From: Tragulus kanchil
Taxonomy: Eukaryota > Chordata > Mammalia > Artiodactyla > Tragulidae
DNA: 64,000 bases
Assembly (NCBI GenBank): GCA_022376925.1
Contig: JAIOJX010000028.1
Span: forward strand, 72,071,001-72,135,000
Reading direction: 5' to 3'
Shown: positions 24,495-35,826 of the stretch, piece by piece
Layout: each line of letters begins with the position of its first letter
Position numbering within the stretch: position 1 is the first letter of the stretch
The notes under the pieces: model-generated
The model's input: the letters and a program-made list of their open reading frames with translations, nothing else
The model's database searches: none
Told to the model about the DNA's origin: nothing
Program-made: the position numbers and the translations under genes

Positions 24495-24870
24495 ATTTGG
24501 ACTTAGAAATAAACATATCTAAGGAGACAAAAGACCTGTATGCAAAAAACTATAAGACACTGATGAAAGAAATCAAAGATGACACAGAGAGATATACCAT
24601 GCTCTTGGATCGGAAGAACCAATATTGTGAAGATGACTACACTACCCAAAGTGACTACATTATCCAAAGCAATCTACAGATTCAGTGCAGTTGCTATCAA
24701 AATACCAATGGCATTTTTCACAGAACTAGAACAAAAAAATCTTAAAATTTGTAGGGAGACACAAATGATCCCAAATAGCCAAAGCAATCTAGAGCAAGAA
24801 AAATGGAGCTGGTGGAATCAACCTTCCTGACTTTAAACTCTACAACAAACAAAGCTACAGTAAACAAATT
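24495..24870 (+). mobile_element. L1 ORF2 fragment
   Basis: Frame 24497-24745 reads '[20 protein letters not shown]', a recognisable L1 ORF2 segment downstream of the RT domain, with frameshifts and a premature stop. The start of the same fragment is present at 23430-23522. Confidence 0.8.
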
Positions 24871-25394
24871 TTTATAGCTCTCAGTGTTTGACACTTTGTC
24901 CATATAGATAGAGGTTAGGCATGTATCTTGCCAAGGCTTAATGTAAATAAATATGATCATGTGATCATATAGATACATAATTATCGATATTTATGATATG
25001 ATATAGCCAAGGAAACAACCTCAAAATTTTCAAACTAATAACAAGGAAATATGAATGCATATTATTCAACTAAAGTCATTTTTGAAAAATTATGTATAAG
25101 CACTACCTTTATTTATATACAGAAATGTTTATATAATTATGTATATATAAATATATATATATAACTTCTGTGTATAATTATATACAAAACCCCTGAAGTT
25201 AGCTGCAATAATCAGAGATTAGTGAAATTAGAAAAATTTGTTTCCTTTGTGCTTTATACATTTTCAATTTTTTCTATAATTAAATTGTCATTCTTTGGTT
25301 TTAAAAGAAAGAAGTGATCAAAGTAGTAGCTGCAAAAAAATATGTTTGAAATGGTTTGTTGATTAGTGTATAATGCCCAGTAGGTTGAGTTTAT
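24871..25394 (+). other. AT-rich upstream DNA of second OR module
   Basis: No gene. From about 25025 it resembles 10555-11300 of the first module ('ttttcaaactaataacaagg' versus 'tttttcaaactaagaacata'), with an AT microsatellite-like patch at 25130-25165. It marks the left edge of the segmental duplication. Confidence 0.5.
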
Positions 25395-25617
25395 TCTACA
25401 GGGAATCTTTTGATGGCATCGGAGGGATTTCAATACTATCTTCACAAGCAGATTTGAAGATGGGAAGATATAAATAAAATGACTTTTTCTTCAAAGTGCA
25501 TTCGCCAAGAAAATTATTTGGAGACGAATATATTTTTTGATGCTTTGGTTCTTATACACTGAGCTATTCATGAAAGTCTCTATGTTATGGCATCTCTGCA
25601 TCTTATAGGAACTAGGT
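25395..25617 (+). promoter_or_regulatory. Putative promoter and untranslated exon 1 of the second OR gene
   Basis: The same layout as upstream of the first receptor: 'tctacaggga' (25395-25404), TATAAATA (25469-25476) and donor 'AGGTGAGA' with GT at 25616-25617. Flanking bases have diverged but these elements and their spacing are kept. It would splice across a ~10.2-kb intron to 35805. Not repeated by an assembly-type duplication. Confidence 0.5.
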
Positions 25618-26457
25618 GAGAATGCAATACTTTATTTTTACTGTCTGTTATTCTTTCCATAAGAAATGATTGGACATCTTTACTTTTAGTACCTGGAGTC
25701 TCACATGAGCTGTCAAAGTATTTGAAATTTTTTCACATGATTTATCTACCAACTAGAACAGAAAGCAATCCTAAACTGAATAGTTAAATATATATTATGT
25801 TCTCTAAATCTTTATGGATACAAAACTATATACTTGTAGAATGAAGACTTGAATTCATGCTGTTACATATTCTGTGCTATGCTACTTATGAAATATCAAA
25901 GAGGACTCATAGTCTCGTAGGCTGTGGGCAGATGTTCCTTAGAAAATCCAGTGCACTACAGATGAGAATCTTAAAACGAGGTCACACAAAGTGTTTTAGG
26001 CCTAACACTTAATAATTCAGAGGTAGAAAGCTTCAGAACATTTGTTACATTTTTTGTAAAAAATTTCTTTGCTAGAATAATGAGTTATAGAAACAAATAT
26101 TTGATACTTTTCTCTGTAAAACTGGAATTCAGTCTTGCCTTCACTGTACTTTCACAGAACCTGCAAGTTTTTCAAACAGTGAAGAATCAGGATTGTAGAG
26201 CTTTTCAGAGCAGTCTATGCCTTCACCTTCATCCTGGTTCTTGTGGACTTTGTATTCCTCTGGAAATACGCAGAAAGACAGAGTTCACCACATCTGCCTG
26301 GAGCCATACCTTATATTCTAGGCAGAATGTAAAACTGGATAATGCAGTCCCTCAGTGATTTGATAGCAGTGTGCTTACTTAATAATTACTGCCAGTGCAA
26401 CCAACTCTGCACTTTAAAAAGTCTAATATTAATCTCAAAACATCTTTTCCTATTCTT
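25618..26457 (+). other. Intron of second OR gene, proximal part
   Basis: Diverged counterpart of 12670-13560. The 92-codon frame at 26080-26358 aligns positionally with 13124-13423, but the two predicted proteins differ too much and in too patchy a way to suggest a coding exon. I see no gene. Confidence 0.45.
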
Positions 26458-28699
26458 TATAAATATGCAGAAGGACCTTTACTCAACATAGCCTTTCTTG
26501 TAGAAAATATTCCAATTCCTCTGTATACTTAGTGCTCAGAGGTTAACCTTGTCAGTACTGAAGTTTTCACAGACTCTATATTCCTTAAATTTCCCACAGG
26601 GTTTCCTCTCTTTGAATTATAAAGTAATTTTGGCATTTTGAGAAAATGTTTCAGGCCAGCAGAGACTTGGCAGTGAAGTCAACAACGCTGTATAGGATTG
26701 GTGACTAGGTTATAGAAACAAATACAGGTGTTGGAGGCACATGAAAAGCTGTTCAAAATCACTAGTTATTAGAGAAATGCAAACTAAAACTATAATGAGA
26801 TACCACCTCACACCAGTCAGGATGGCTATCATCAAAATTTCCGCAGACAGCAAATGTTACAGAGGGTGTGGAAAGAAGGAAACCCTCCTGCTCTGTTGGC
26901 AGGAATGTAAATTGGTTTGGCCACTATGGAAAACTGTGTGGAGGATCCTTAAAAAACTAAGCATAGAGCTACCATATGACCCTGCAGTCCCACTCCTGGG
27001 AATATATCCAGAGTAAAAATGGCCCAAAGAGATATATGCTTCCCAATGTTCATTGCAGCACTATTTACAGTGGCCAAAACATGGAAACAGCCTAAATGTC
27101 CATTGACAGAAGAATGGATAAAGAGGATGTGGTGTGCATATGTAATGGAATATTACTTGGCCATTAAAAAGAAGTAAGGCCATTTGTAGCAATATGGATG
27201 GACCTAGAGAGTGTCATACTGAGTAAAGTAAGTCAGACAGAGAAGGAGAAATATCATATGACATCCCTTTTATGTGTATTCTAAAATGAAATGATACAAA
27301 TTAACTTATTTACAAAACAGAGACTCATAAACTTAGAAAACAAACCTACAATTGCAGAGGAGAGGGGATGCTTGTGGACCTTGGGAAAGTCATGTACACG
27401 CTGCCATGTTTGAAATGGATAATCAACAAAAATCTATTCTATAGCACATGGAGCTATGCTCAATGCTATGCACTAGCCTGGATGGGAGGGGGGTATGGGG
27501 GAGAATGGATACATGTTTATGTATGGCCAAGCTCCTTCACTGTTCATCTAAAACTACAACAAAATTGTTAATTGGCTATAAATATGCAGAAGGACCTTTA
27601 CTCAACATAGCCTTTCTTGTAGAAAATATTCCAATTCCTCTGTATACTTAGTGCTCAGAGGTTAACCTTGTCAGTACTGAAGTTTTCACAGACTCTATAT
27701 TCCTTAAATTTCCCACAGGGTTTCCTCTCTTTGAATTATAAAGTAATTTTGGCATTTTGAGAAAATGTTTCAGGCCAGCAGAGACTTGGCAGTGAAGTCA
27801 ACAACGCTGTATAGGATTGGTGACTAGGTTATAGAAACAAATACAGGTGTTGGAGGCACATGAAAAGCTGTTCAAAATCACTAGTTATTAGAGAAATGCA
27901 AACTAAAACTATAATGAGATACCACCTCACACCAGTCAGGATGGCTATCATCAAAATTTCCGCAGACAGCAAATGTTACAGAGGGTGTGGAAAGAAGGAA
28001 ACCCTCCTGCTCTGTTGGCAGGAATGTAAATTGGTTTGGCCACTATGGAAAACTGTGTGGAGGATCCTTAAAAAACTAAGCATAGAGCTACCATATGACC
28101 CTGCAGTCCCACTCCTGGGAATATATCCAGAGTAAAAATGGCCCAAAGAGATATATGCTTCCCAATGTTCATTGCAGCACTATTTACAGTGGCCAAAACA
28201 TGGAAACAGCCTAAATGTCCATTGACAGAAGAATGGATAAAGAGGATGTGGTGTGCATATGTAATGGAATATTACTTGGCCATTAAAAAGAAGTAAGGCC
28301 ATTTGTAGCAATATGGATGGACCTAGAGAGTGTCATACTGAGTAAAGTAAGTCAGACAGAGAAGGAGAAATATCATATGACATCCCTTTTATGTGTATTC
28401 TAAAATGAAATGATACAAATTAACTTATTTACAAAACAGAGACTCATAAACTTAGAAAACAAACCTACAATTGCAGAGGAGAGGGGATGCTTGTGGACCT
28501 TGGGAAAGTCATGTACACGCTGCCATGTTTGAAATGGATAATCAACAAAAATCTATTCTATAGCACATGGAGCTATGCTCAATGCTATGCACTAGCCTGG
28601 ATGGGAGGGGGGTATGGGGGAGAATGGATACATGTTTATGTATGGCCAAGCTCCTTCACTGTTCATCTAAAACTACCACAAAATTGTTAATTGGCTATA
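26458..28699 (+). repeat. Direct tandem duplication 10 (26458-27580 / 27577-28699)
   Basis: Offset 1119. The join uses 4 shared bases ('tata'). Copy 1 is cut before the L1 3' terminus; copy 2 completes it ('ggctataccccaataaaaat'). Confidence 0.93.
26740..27577 (+). mobile_element. L1 3' end (ORF2 C-terminus and 3' UTR), first copy
   Basis: The 91-codon frame at 26741-27016 is the extreme C-terminus of L1 ORF2 ('[13 protein letters not shown]'). It is followed by the usual tail region ('gaatggataaagaggatgtg') and 3' UTR. The paralogous site in the first OR module lacks it, so it inserted after the gene duplication. Confidence 0.9.
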
Positions 28700-28725
28700 C
28701 CCCAATAAAAATGTAAAAAACATAT
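27859..28725 (+). mobile_element. L1 3' end, second (complete) copy
   Basis: The same element continuing to its natural 3' end and short A-rich tail near 28720. Identical diagnostic changes show it duplicates 26740-27577. Confidence 0.9.
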
Positions 28726-29024
28726 GTTTTGTAATGTCTCCTGCTTACCTGGACATATCATGATATAAGCAAGGAGTTGTGAATCCAACACTTGTAAGTA
28801 TTCCCTTGCAGGGTTATGTACTTAGACCAGCTGTTTCTAGCTGGCTAGACCCTGTGTTATATAACCGAGGCAAGGATTTGGGCATACAAAACACATTTCG
28901 TGTTCAGAATTCTGCATAATTGTTCAATGATGAAATGCATTGTGATTATGTGGAGTTAGGTTTACCCACTGGGTTTCCCCAGGGTGTAGCCTTCTCACAT
29001 GCTTCCCAGAACCACTTGCTTCAC

Positions 29025-29482
29025 AGATATCTTTTTTCGTTTATTAAAAGAAATTCAATTGGAGAATAATTGCTTTACAATATTGTGTCAGTTTTTGCCA
29101 TATATCAATAGGAATAACCCACAGCATACATATATCACCTCCCTCGTGAGCCTCCCTCCCACCCTGCCCCCATTCCACCCCTCTAGGCTGTCACAGAGCA
29201 CCAGGCTGAGCTCCCTGTGTTATACAGCAACTTCCCACTAGCTCGCTGTTTTACACATGGCAATGTGTATATTTCACTGCTACTCTCTCAATTCATCCCA
29301 CCTTATCCTTCCCTCACTACGTGCACAAGTCTGTTCTTTACGTCTACTCTATTCCTGCTCAGCAATTAGACTTATCAGAACTCTTTTTCTAGATTCCATT
29401 ATATGCCTTAATATACGACAATTGTTTTCCTTTTTCTGACTTACTTTACTCTTATAGGCCCCCTTACGTTCATCCATCTCAG
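29025..29482 (-). mobile_element. L1 3' UTR, antisense, first copy
   Basis: Minus-strand L1 3' end ('caatattgtgtcagtttttg', 'ccctgtgttatacagcaact'), inserted directly after the 'gcttcccag' that is conserved with 14103 in the first module. The full copy continues at 30163-30690. Confidence 0.8.
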
Positions 29483-29860
29483 AAGTAAGTCAGACAGAGA
29501 AGGAGAAATATCATATGACATCCCTTTTATGTGTATTCTAAAATGAAATGATACAAATTAACTTATTTACAAAACAGAGACTCATAAACTTAGAAAACAA
29601 ACCTACAATTGCAGAGGAGAGGGGATGCTTGTGGACCTTGGGAAAGTCATGTACACGCTGCCATGTTTGAAATGGATAATCAACAAAAATCTATTCTATA
29701 GCACATGGAGCTATGCTCAATGCTATGCACTAGCCTGGATGGGAGGGGGGTATGGGGGAGAATGGATACATGTTTATGTATGGCCAAGCTCCTTCACTGT
29801 TCATCTAAAACTACCACAAAATTGTTAATTGGCTATACCCCAATAAAAATGTAAAAAACA
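29483..29860 (+). mobile_element. L1 3' UTR, third copy of the 26740 element
   Basis: Repeats 28345-28722, with the same 67-codon shadow frame. Present only because of duplication 11. Confidence 0.85.
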
Positions 29861-30162
29861 TATGTTTTGTAATGTCTCCTGCTTACCTGGACATATCATG
29901 ATATAAGCAAGGAGTTGTGAATCCAACACTTGTAAGTATTCCCTTGCAGGGTTATGTACTTAGACCAGCTGTTTCTAGCTGGCTAGACCCTGTGTTATAT
30001 AACCGAGGCAAGGATTTGGGCATACAAAACACATTTCGTGTTCAGAATTCTGCATAATTGTTCAATGATGAAATGCATTGTGATTATGTGGAGTTAGGTT
30101 TACCCACTGGGTTTCCCCAGGGTGTAGCCTTCTCACATGCTTCCCAGAACCACTTGCTTCAC

Positions 30163-31125
30163 AGATATCTTTTTTCGTTTATTAAAAGAAATTCAATTGG
30201 AGAATAATTGCTTTACAATATTGTGTCAGTTTTTGCCATATATCAATAGGAATAACCCACAGCATACATATATCACCTCCCTCGTGAGCCTCCCTCCCAC
30301 CCTGCCCCCATCCCACCTCTCTAGGTTGTCACAGAGCACCAGGCTGAGCTCCCTGTGTTATACAGCAACTTCCCACTAGCTCGCTGTTTTACACATGGCA
30401 ATGTGTATATTTCACTGCTACTCTCTCAATTCATCCCACCTTATCCTTCCCTCACTACGTGCACAAGTCTGTTCTTTACGTCTACTCTATTCCTGCTCAG
30501 CAATTAGACTTATCAGAACTCTTTTTCTAGATTCCATTATATGCCTTAATATACGACAATTGTTTTCCTTTTTCTGACTTACTTTACTCTTATAGGCTCT
30601 ACGTTCATCCATCTCAGTTCAACTGACTCAAATTCATTCCTTTTTTATGACTTAGTCACATTCCATTGTGTATATGTACCATTATATTTTTTTGAAGGAT
30701 ACTTTACAGAATTTTGTTTTCTGGTAAGTATCAACATGAATCAGCCATAGAGATACATGTATCCCCTCCCTCTTGAACCTCCCTCCCATCTCCCTCCCTA
30801 TTCCACTCCTCCAGATTGTTATTGAGCCCCTGATTGTGTTCCCTGAATTATACGGCAAATTCTCATTGGCCATCTATTTTATATATGTACTATTTTTTAT
30901 CCATTTATCTGTAGATGGACATCTAGGTTGTTTTAATATCCTGGCTACTGTAAATAATGCTGTAATGACCATTGGGGTCATATGTCTTTTTGAATTATGG
31001 TTTCCTGAGGGTATATGCCCAGTAGTGGGATTGTTGGGTCACATGGTAGTCTTACTCCTAGATTTTTAAAGAATCTCCATACTGTTCTCCATAATGGCTA
31101 TATCATTCCTACCACGGATATGTTT
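30163..31125 (-). mobile_element. Two nested L1 3' ends, antisense
   Basis: An antisense L1 (30163 to about 30690) is followed by the 3' end of a second antisense L1 from about 30691, running into its ORF2 tail. On the minus strand 30960-31110 encodes the ORF2 C-terminus ('gtatatgcccagtagtggga' on plus is antisense to the same motif as in other L1s here). Unique intron sequence resumes at about 31126. Confidence 0.75.
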
Positions 31126-31407
31126 ATGTTGTTATTACCTATTAATAATGTAGTTGGTCTTTCCCCTTGTCTGATTTGGATATAAATAAAATTTATAATT
31201 TTTATTATCTAAGTGGAAACATCTCCAAAACAGTGGCTAATCTTTCTGACTATGGTGTCTTTTGCAATGTTTTAATCCACTCTGATTCTGCAAGTGTCAG
31301 TTCAAATTCCAAAGACAGCAGGAAGAAAAGTTGCAACTGTTTTAGTAGTATGTGCCTTTGACATACCAAAAATGTTCTTGGTTAACAGAATGATAATTGT
31401 TTTTTTT

Positions 31408-31737
31408 TGTTTTTTTTTTTGTTTTAAAGATTTATTTATTTATTTTTTGGGGGGGTGGAGAGGGAGGGGAGCAGGCGGGCCACTTCCATTGGTCTTTCAT
31501 TTGTGCATTTTCATCCATCTTTGTTCTTTTGGCCCGTGTGGGCCTCCCATCGCGGTGGGCTCTGTTGTCGCAGAGCACCGGCTGTGGGCGCATGCGTTCC
31601 AGAGCTCCGGTTTCCGTAACTGGACACATGGGTCCAGCTGCTCCGCGGCACGTGGGGTCCTCCCAGGCCAGGGATCGAACTGGCGCCCCTTGCACTGCAA
31701 GGCGGTGTCCTTACCCACTGGACCACCAGGGAAGTCC
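31408..31737 (-). mobile_element. CHR-like SINE, antisense, with target-site duplication
   Basis: A full-length, well-preserved element. Poly-T/T-rich tail at 31401-31440, 3' motif 'ttttcatccatctttgttct', head 'accaccagggaagtcccc'. The flanking repeat 'tgataattg' (31391 and 31743) is a convincing 9-bp target-site duplication. High CpG content suggests it is young. The repeat copy is at 32577-32906. Confidence 0.88.
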
Positions 31738-32134
31738 CCCCCTGATAATTGTTTAGTTAGCATGTTTAACAACATCTCTTAGATCCTTTCCAAATCTGCA
31801 GATGAACTGGCTAGATTTTCCTTCTTAACAGAGGGGTTATTTTAGCACCTCGGTAGAATACCTGAGTTAGAGGTTCTATATTTGACACAGCAAGAAATAA
31901 CAGTGTTCTAGCTTAGGACATCAAACTAAAAATGTCTGATGACAGAATGAATGATTATGGTCACATATGAGAGTTTGTTGGATAAAATTATTAAGTAACA
32001 AGAATCTGCTTGAAATTTGGAGTGGTTTTGATGAATGTATAATCAGAGTTCATTAGAATATGGGGTAAGTTGTATACATAATCAAATGACATAATGATAA
32101 TGGATAGAAATCAGCAGAACTTGGATATTAACTT

Positions 32135-32380
32135 ACTATCTTCTCTCTCTCTCTTTTTAAGTTGTTTCAAACTAGTTTATTTAGGGGTTCCATTTTCATT
32201 CCTCAATATACTTTACGTATTTCTCATATGCTTCTTCGCTCATTAGTTCATCTAGTTCTGAAGGGTTACTTAATGTCATCTTGATCAGCCAACCATCTTC
32301 ATAACAAAATTTGTTGACAAGTCCTGGCTTTTCTGCTAGAGCTTTATTAATTTCAGTTACTCCTCCTAATAAAGGGGACT
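32135..32380 (-). pseudogene. GCSH: GCSH processed pseudogene, partial first copy (3' part)
   Basis: Starts with the 8-bp target site ACTATCTT (32135-32142) and the residual T-rich tail. It then covers the 3' UTR and about the last 60 codons of the GCSH retrocopy on the minus strand (stop codon at 32196-32198). Duplication junction 12 cuts it off at 32380. See the full copy at 34379-35070. Confidence 0.8.
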
Positions 32381-32576
32381 AGTGGAAACATCTCCAAAAC
32401 AGTGGCTAATCTTTCTGACTATGGTGTCTTTTGCAATGTTTTAATCCACTCTGATTCTGCAAGTGTCAGTTCAAATTCCAAAGACAGCAGGAAGAAAAGT
32501 TGCAACTGTTTTAGTAGTATGTGCCTTTGACATACCAAAAATGTTCTTGGTTAACAGAATGATAATTGTTTTTTTT

Positions 32577-32906
32577 TGTTTTTTTTTTTGTTTTAAAGAT
32601 TTATTTATTTATTTTTTGGGGGGGTGGAGAGGGAGGGGAGCAGGCGGGCCACTTCCATTGGTCTTTCATTTGTGCATTTTCATCCATCTTTGTTCTTTTG
32701 GCCCGTGTGGGCCTCCCATCGCGGTGGGCTCTGTTGTCGCAGAGCACCGGCTGTGGGCGCATGCGTTCCAGAGCTCCGGTTTCCGTAACTGGACACATGG
32801 GTCCAGCTGCTCCATGCACGTGGGGTCCTCCCAGGCCAGGGATCGAACTGGCGCCTTGCACTGCAAGGCGGTGTCCTTACCCACTGGACCACCAGGGAAG
32901 TCCCCC
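32577..32906 (-). mobile_element. CHR-like SINE, antisense (second copy)
   Basis: Copy of 31408-31737 at offset 1169. It lacks 'cggc' and 'cc' within GC-rich stretches, differences more like base-calling deletions than evolutionary change. Confidence 0.85.
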
Positions 32907-33300
32907 CCTGATAATTGTTTAGTTAGCATGTTTAACAACATCTCTTAGATCCTTTCCAAATCTGCAGATGAACTGGCTAGATTTTCCTTCTTAACAGAGG
33001 GGTTATTTTAGCACCTCGGTAGAATACCTGAGTTAGAGGTTCTATATTTGACACAGCAAGAAATAACAGTGTTCTAGCTTAGGACATCAAACTAAAAATG
33101 TCTGATGACAGAATGAATGATTATGGTCACATATGAGAGTTTGTTGGATAAAATTATTAAGTAACAAGAATCTGCTTGAAATTTGGAGTGGTTTTGATGA
33201 ATGTATAATCAGAGTTCATTAGAATATGGGGTAAGTTGTATACATAATCAAATGACATAATGATAATGGATAGAAATCAGCAGAACTTGGATATTAACTT

Positions 33301-33985
33301 ACTATCTTCTCTCTCTCTCTTTTTAAGTTGTTTCAAACTAGTTTATTTAGGGGTTCCATTTTCATTCCTCAATATACTTTACGTATTTCTCATATGCTTC
33401 TTCGCTCATTAGTTCATCTAGTTCTGAAGGGTTACTTAATGTCATCTTGATCAGCCAACCATCTTCATAACAAAATTTGTTGACAAGTCCTGGCTTTTCT
33501 GCTAGAGCTTTATTAATTTCAGTTACTTCTCCTAATAAAGGGGACTAAAGTTCACTAGCAGCTTTCACACTGTTCAAGGCACCGAACTCCTCTTGTTTGT
33601 TCAATTTTGTCCCAACTTCAGGCATACTACAGTAAACAACATCTCCCAAAGCTTCCTGTGCAAAATTGCTTTATTCCCATCGTTCCAACACCATTTTCTG
33701 TTGTTACGCATTCGTGTTTTTCTGTGAATTTCCGCACTGACAGCAGAGCGGGGCCTGTGCGTAGCTCCCAGACGGCACCCACCCGCAGCCCTCAGGGCCG
33801 CGGCAGGTAGGGCGCGTTGGGTGCCCAGATGGCGCGCAGGCTGCAGACCGCTGCCCGCACGCTCCGCGCCGCTCACAGCGCCACGTTCCTAAGTGCGCAA
33901 ACAGGGTCTCCGCGCTGCACCGAGAGTTCCCCGGCCGGCGGGGCGGGGCGGGGCGGGGCGGGGCGGGGCTTCAACTGACTATCTT
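33301..33985 (-). pseudogene. GCSH: GCSH processed pseudogene, second copy (extra frameshift)
   Basis: Near-identical to 34379-35070. It differs by one extra base in the 'ctttattccc' stretch (about 33670), which breaks the long frame seen in the other copy. Stop codon position 33362-33364; start-codon position 33882-33884 reads GTG. The 8-bp direct repeats ACTATCTT at 33301-33308 and 33978-33985 flank the insertion. Confidence 0.85.
33937..33969 (+). repeat. (GGGGC)n repeat at the retrocopy 5' end
   Basis: Six or so GGGGC units, inherited from the GC-rich 5' UTR of the source mRNA. The other copy (35018-35052) has a different unit arrangement including GGGC steps. On the C-rich/G-rich strands such runs could fold as a G-quadruplex. 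Confidence 0.7.
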
Positions 33986-34044
33986 ATTAGTCTACTCATT
34001 AATGTTTTAGGAAGAAAAAATTATATCTATCAGTAGTATAAAGG

Positions 34045-34235
34045 TGTTGTGCTTGTGCTTAGTCAGTGAGTCATATCTGACTCTCTGCACCCCCATGGAC
34101 TGTAGCCCATCAGGCTCCTCTGTCCATTCGTATTCTCGAGGCAAGAAACTGGAGTGGGTTGCCATGCTTTCCTTTAGGGGATCTTTCCAACTCAGGGATC
34201 AAACCCAGGTCTCCACATTGCAGTTAAAGGTATAG
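34045..34235 (-). mobile_element. Bov-A SINE fragment, antisense (two copies)
   Basis: Antisense Bov-A unit ('atggactgtagcccatcagg', 'ctcagggatcaaacccaggt') lacking its 'ccagggaagccc' end. The second copy is at 35130-35322. Confidence 0.85.
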
Positions 34236-34378
34236 TTTTTGGTCCAACGGGGGCAAGAAACTGGAGTGGTTTTGATGAATGTATAATCAGAGTTCATTAG
34301 AATATGGGGTAAGTTGTATACATAATCAAATGACATAATGATAATGGATAGAAATCAGCAGAACTTGGATATTAACTT

Positions 34379-35070
34379 ACTATCTTCTCTCTCTCTCTTT
34401 TTAAGTTGTTTCAAACTAGTTTATTTAGGGGTTCCATTTTCATTCCTCAATATACTTTACGTATTTCTCATATGCTTCTTCGCTCATTAGTTCATCTAGT
34501 TCTGAAGGGTTACTTAATGTCATCTTGATCAGCCAACCATCTTCATAACAAAATTTGTTGACAAGTCCTGGCTTTTCTGCTAGAGCTTTATTAATTTCAG
34601 TTACTTCTCCTAATAAAGGGGACTAAAGTTCACTAGCAGCTTTCACACTGTTCAAGGCACCGAACTCCTCTTGTTTGTTCAATTTTGTCCCAACTTCAGG
34701 CATACTACAGTAAACAACATCTCCCAAAGCTTCCTGTGCAAAATTGCTGATTCCCATCGTTCCAACACCATTTTCTGTTGTTACGCATTCGTGTTTTTCT
34801 GTGAATTTCCGCACTGACAGCAGAGCGGGGCCTGTGCGTAGCTCCCAGACGGCACCCACCCGCAGCCCTCAGGGCCGCGGCAGGTAGGGCGCGTTGGGTG
34901 CCCAGATGGCGCGCAGGCTGCAGACCGCTGCCCGCACGCTCCGCGCCGCTCACAGTGCCACGTTCCTAAGTGCGCAAACAGGGTCTCCGCGCTGCACCGA
35001 GAGTTCCCCGGCCGGCGGGGCGGGGCGGGGCGGGGCGGGCGGGGCGGGCAGGGCTTCAACTGACTATCTT
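34379..35070 (-). pseudogene. GCSH: Processed pseudogene of GCSH (glycine cleavage system H protein)
   Basis: An intronless minus-strand copy of the mRNA for the mitochondrial lipoyl-carrier H protein. The translation contains '[18 protein letters not shown]', '[16 protein letters not shown]' and '[15 protein letters not shown]', then '[17 protein letters not shown]' near the end. The coding remnant is 34440-34961, about 174 codons, matching the usual length. It is dead: the initiator position reads GTG, TGA replaces codon 4, another TGA lies near codon 33, and TAG follows 'KAASEL' where a Tyr codon is expected. 3' UTR, an AATAAA-like signal ('aataaac' on minus) and a T-rich tail on plus are present. 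ACTATCTT repeats (34379-34386, 35063-35070) are the target-site duplication. It lies in the intron of the second OR gene. CpGs are well preserved, suggesting recent insertion. Confidence 0.92.
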
Positions 35071-35336
35071 CTTAGTCTACTCATTAATGTTTTAGGAAGA
35101 AAAAATTATATCTATCAGTAGTATAAAGGTGTTGTGCTTGTGCTTAGTCAGTGAGTCATATCTGACTCTCTGCACCCCCATGGACTGTAGCCCATCAGGC
35201 TCCTCTGTCCATTCGTATTCTCGAGGCAAGAAACTGGAGTGGGTTGCCATGCTTTCCTTTAGGGGATCTTTCCAACTCAGGGATCAAACCCAGGTCTCCC
35301 ACATTGCAGTTAAAGGTATAGTTTTTTGGTCCAACA

Positions 35337-35800
35337 GAAAATATATGAAAGAGTTCCTTTGAAACAGTGAAAAAATTTTGATCCTGAACCAGAGTCTTGC
35401 TTTTAGAGATTCTAGTATAAAATGCAGTATGCATTTTTTACTCTTAATTCTGTACAAACTTTCAGAGTTAATACAATACATTCAGTTTTAAGGTATTTGT
35501 GAGGGACAAGTTATGGACTAACTGCTAGATGTCTTAGAGCCTCCTCCATAATCCTTTAAGTAATTATATATACACATACAATTATATATACATATACATA
35601 ATTATATATACATATATATGTATAATAATATGTATATATATTAACATTAATTCTGAAAGTCATTTATAATATTTATATTACAATATTTACGAAAAAGATG
35701 CTGTACCTTCAGTTAGGGCGTCTGACACAGAGAAAAAAGACATTACTATCTGACATACATTTTCATGAGCTTTGATTAATTTCTTATTTCAGCTCTCCAT
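35337..35800 (+). other. Distal intron of second OR gene, AT microsatellite
   Basis: AT-rich with imperfect (TATA/CATA) repeats at 35560-35645. The part 35470-35560 aligns with 16745-16840 of the first module ('cattcagttttaaggtattt' versus 'cattcagttttgaggtatta'). No gene. Confidence 0.55.
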
Positions 35801-35826
35801 TGCAGTGACCAGCTGAAGTGCCTGTG

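Larger units (their letters stand above)
22464..24616 (+). repeat. Direct tandem duplication 9 (22464-23522 / 23556-24616)
   Basis: Offset 1092. Between copies lies 23523-23555, which looks like a garbled version of 22524-22560 ('aatccactgatatcatatga' versus 'aatccactgaatatcaattg'). There appear to be two successive backward jumps at this join. Confidence 0.9.
28345..30617 (+). repeat. Direct tandem duplication 11 (28345-29482 / 29483-30617)
   Basis: Offset 1138. Together with duplication 10 it makes the L1 tail appear three times. Just before the break, 'ggcccccttacg' (29458) replaces 'ggctctacg' (30596), another junction-linked error. Confidence 0.92.
31212..33547 (+). repeat. Direct tandem duplication 12 (31212-32380 / 32381-33547)
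   Basis: Offset 1169, joining at 'ggact|agtgg'. The duplicated part includes a SINE and the 3' third of the GCSH retrocopy. The two SINE copies differ by small deletions in GC-rich runs (31646 and 31685 regions). Confidence 0.93.
33185..35336 (+). repeat. Direct tandem duplication 13 (33185-34241 / 34263-35336)
   Basis: Offset 1078, rising to 1085 after the GGGGC repeat, whose length differs. The join contains 'gggcaagaaactggagtgg', seemingly copied from the SINE at 34139 before returning to 33185, so two short jumps may be involved. Confidence 0.92.

Noticed and set aside
31294..31782. 162-codon frame as a gene
   Set aside because: Mostly SINE and poly-T (Phe-rich run); the start lies in intron DNA with no conserved counterpart at 14-15 kb.
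33720..33970. CpG-rich block at 33.7-33.97 kb (and 34.8-35.05 kb) as an active CpG-island promoter
   Set aside because: It is the 5' end of the GCSH mRNA carried in by retroposition, bounded by target-site repeats.
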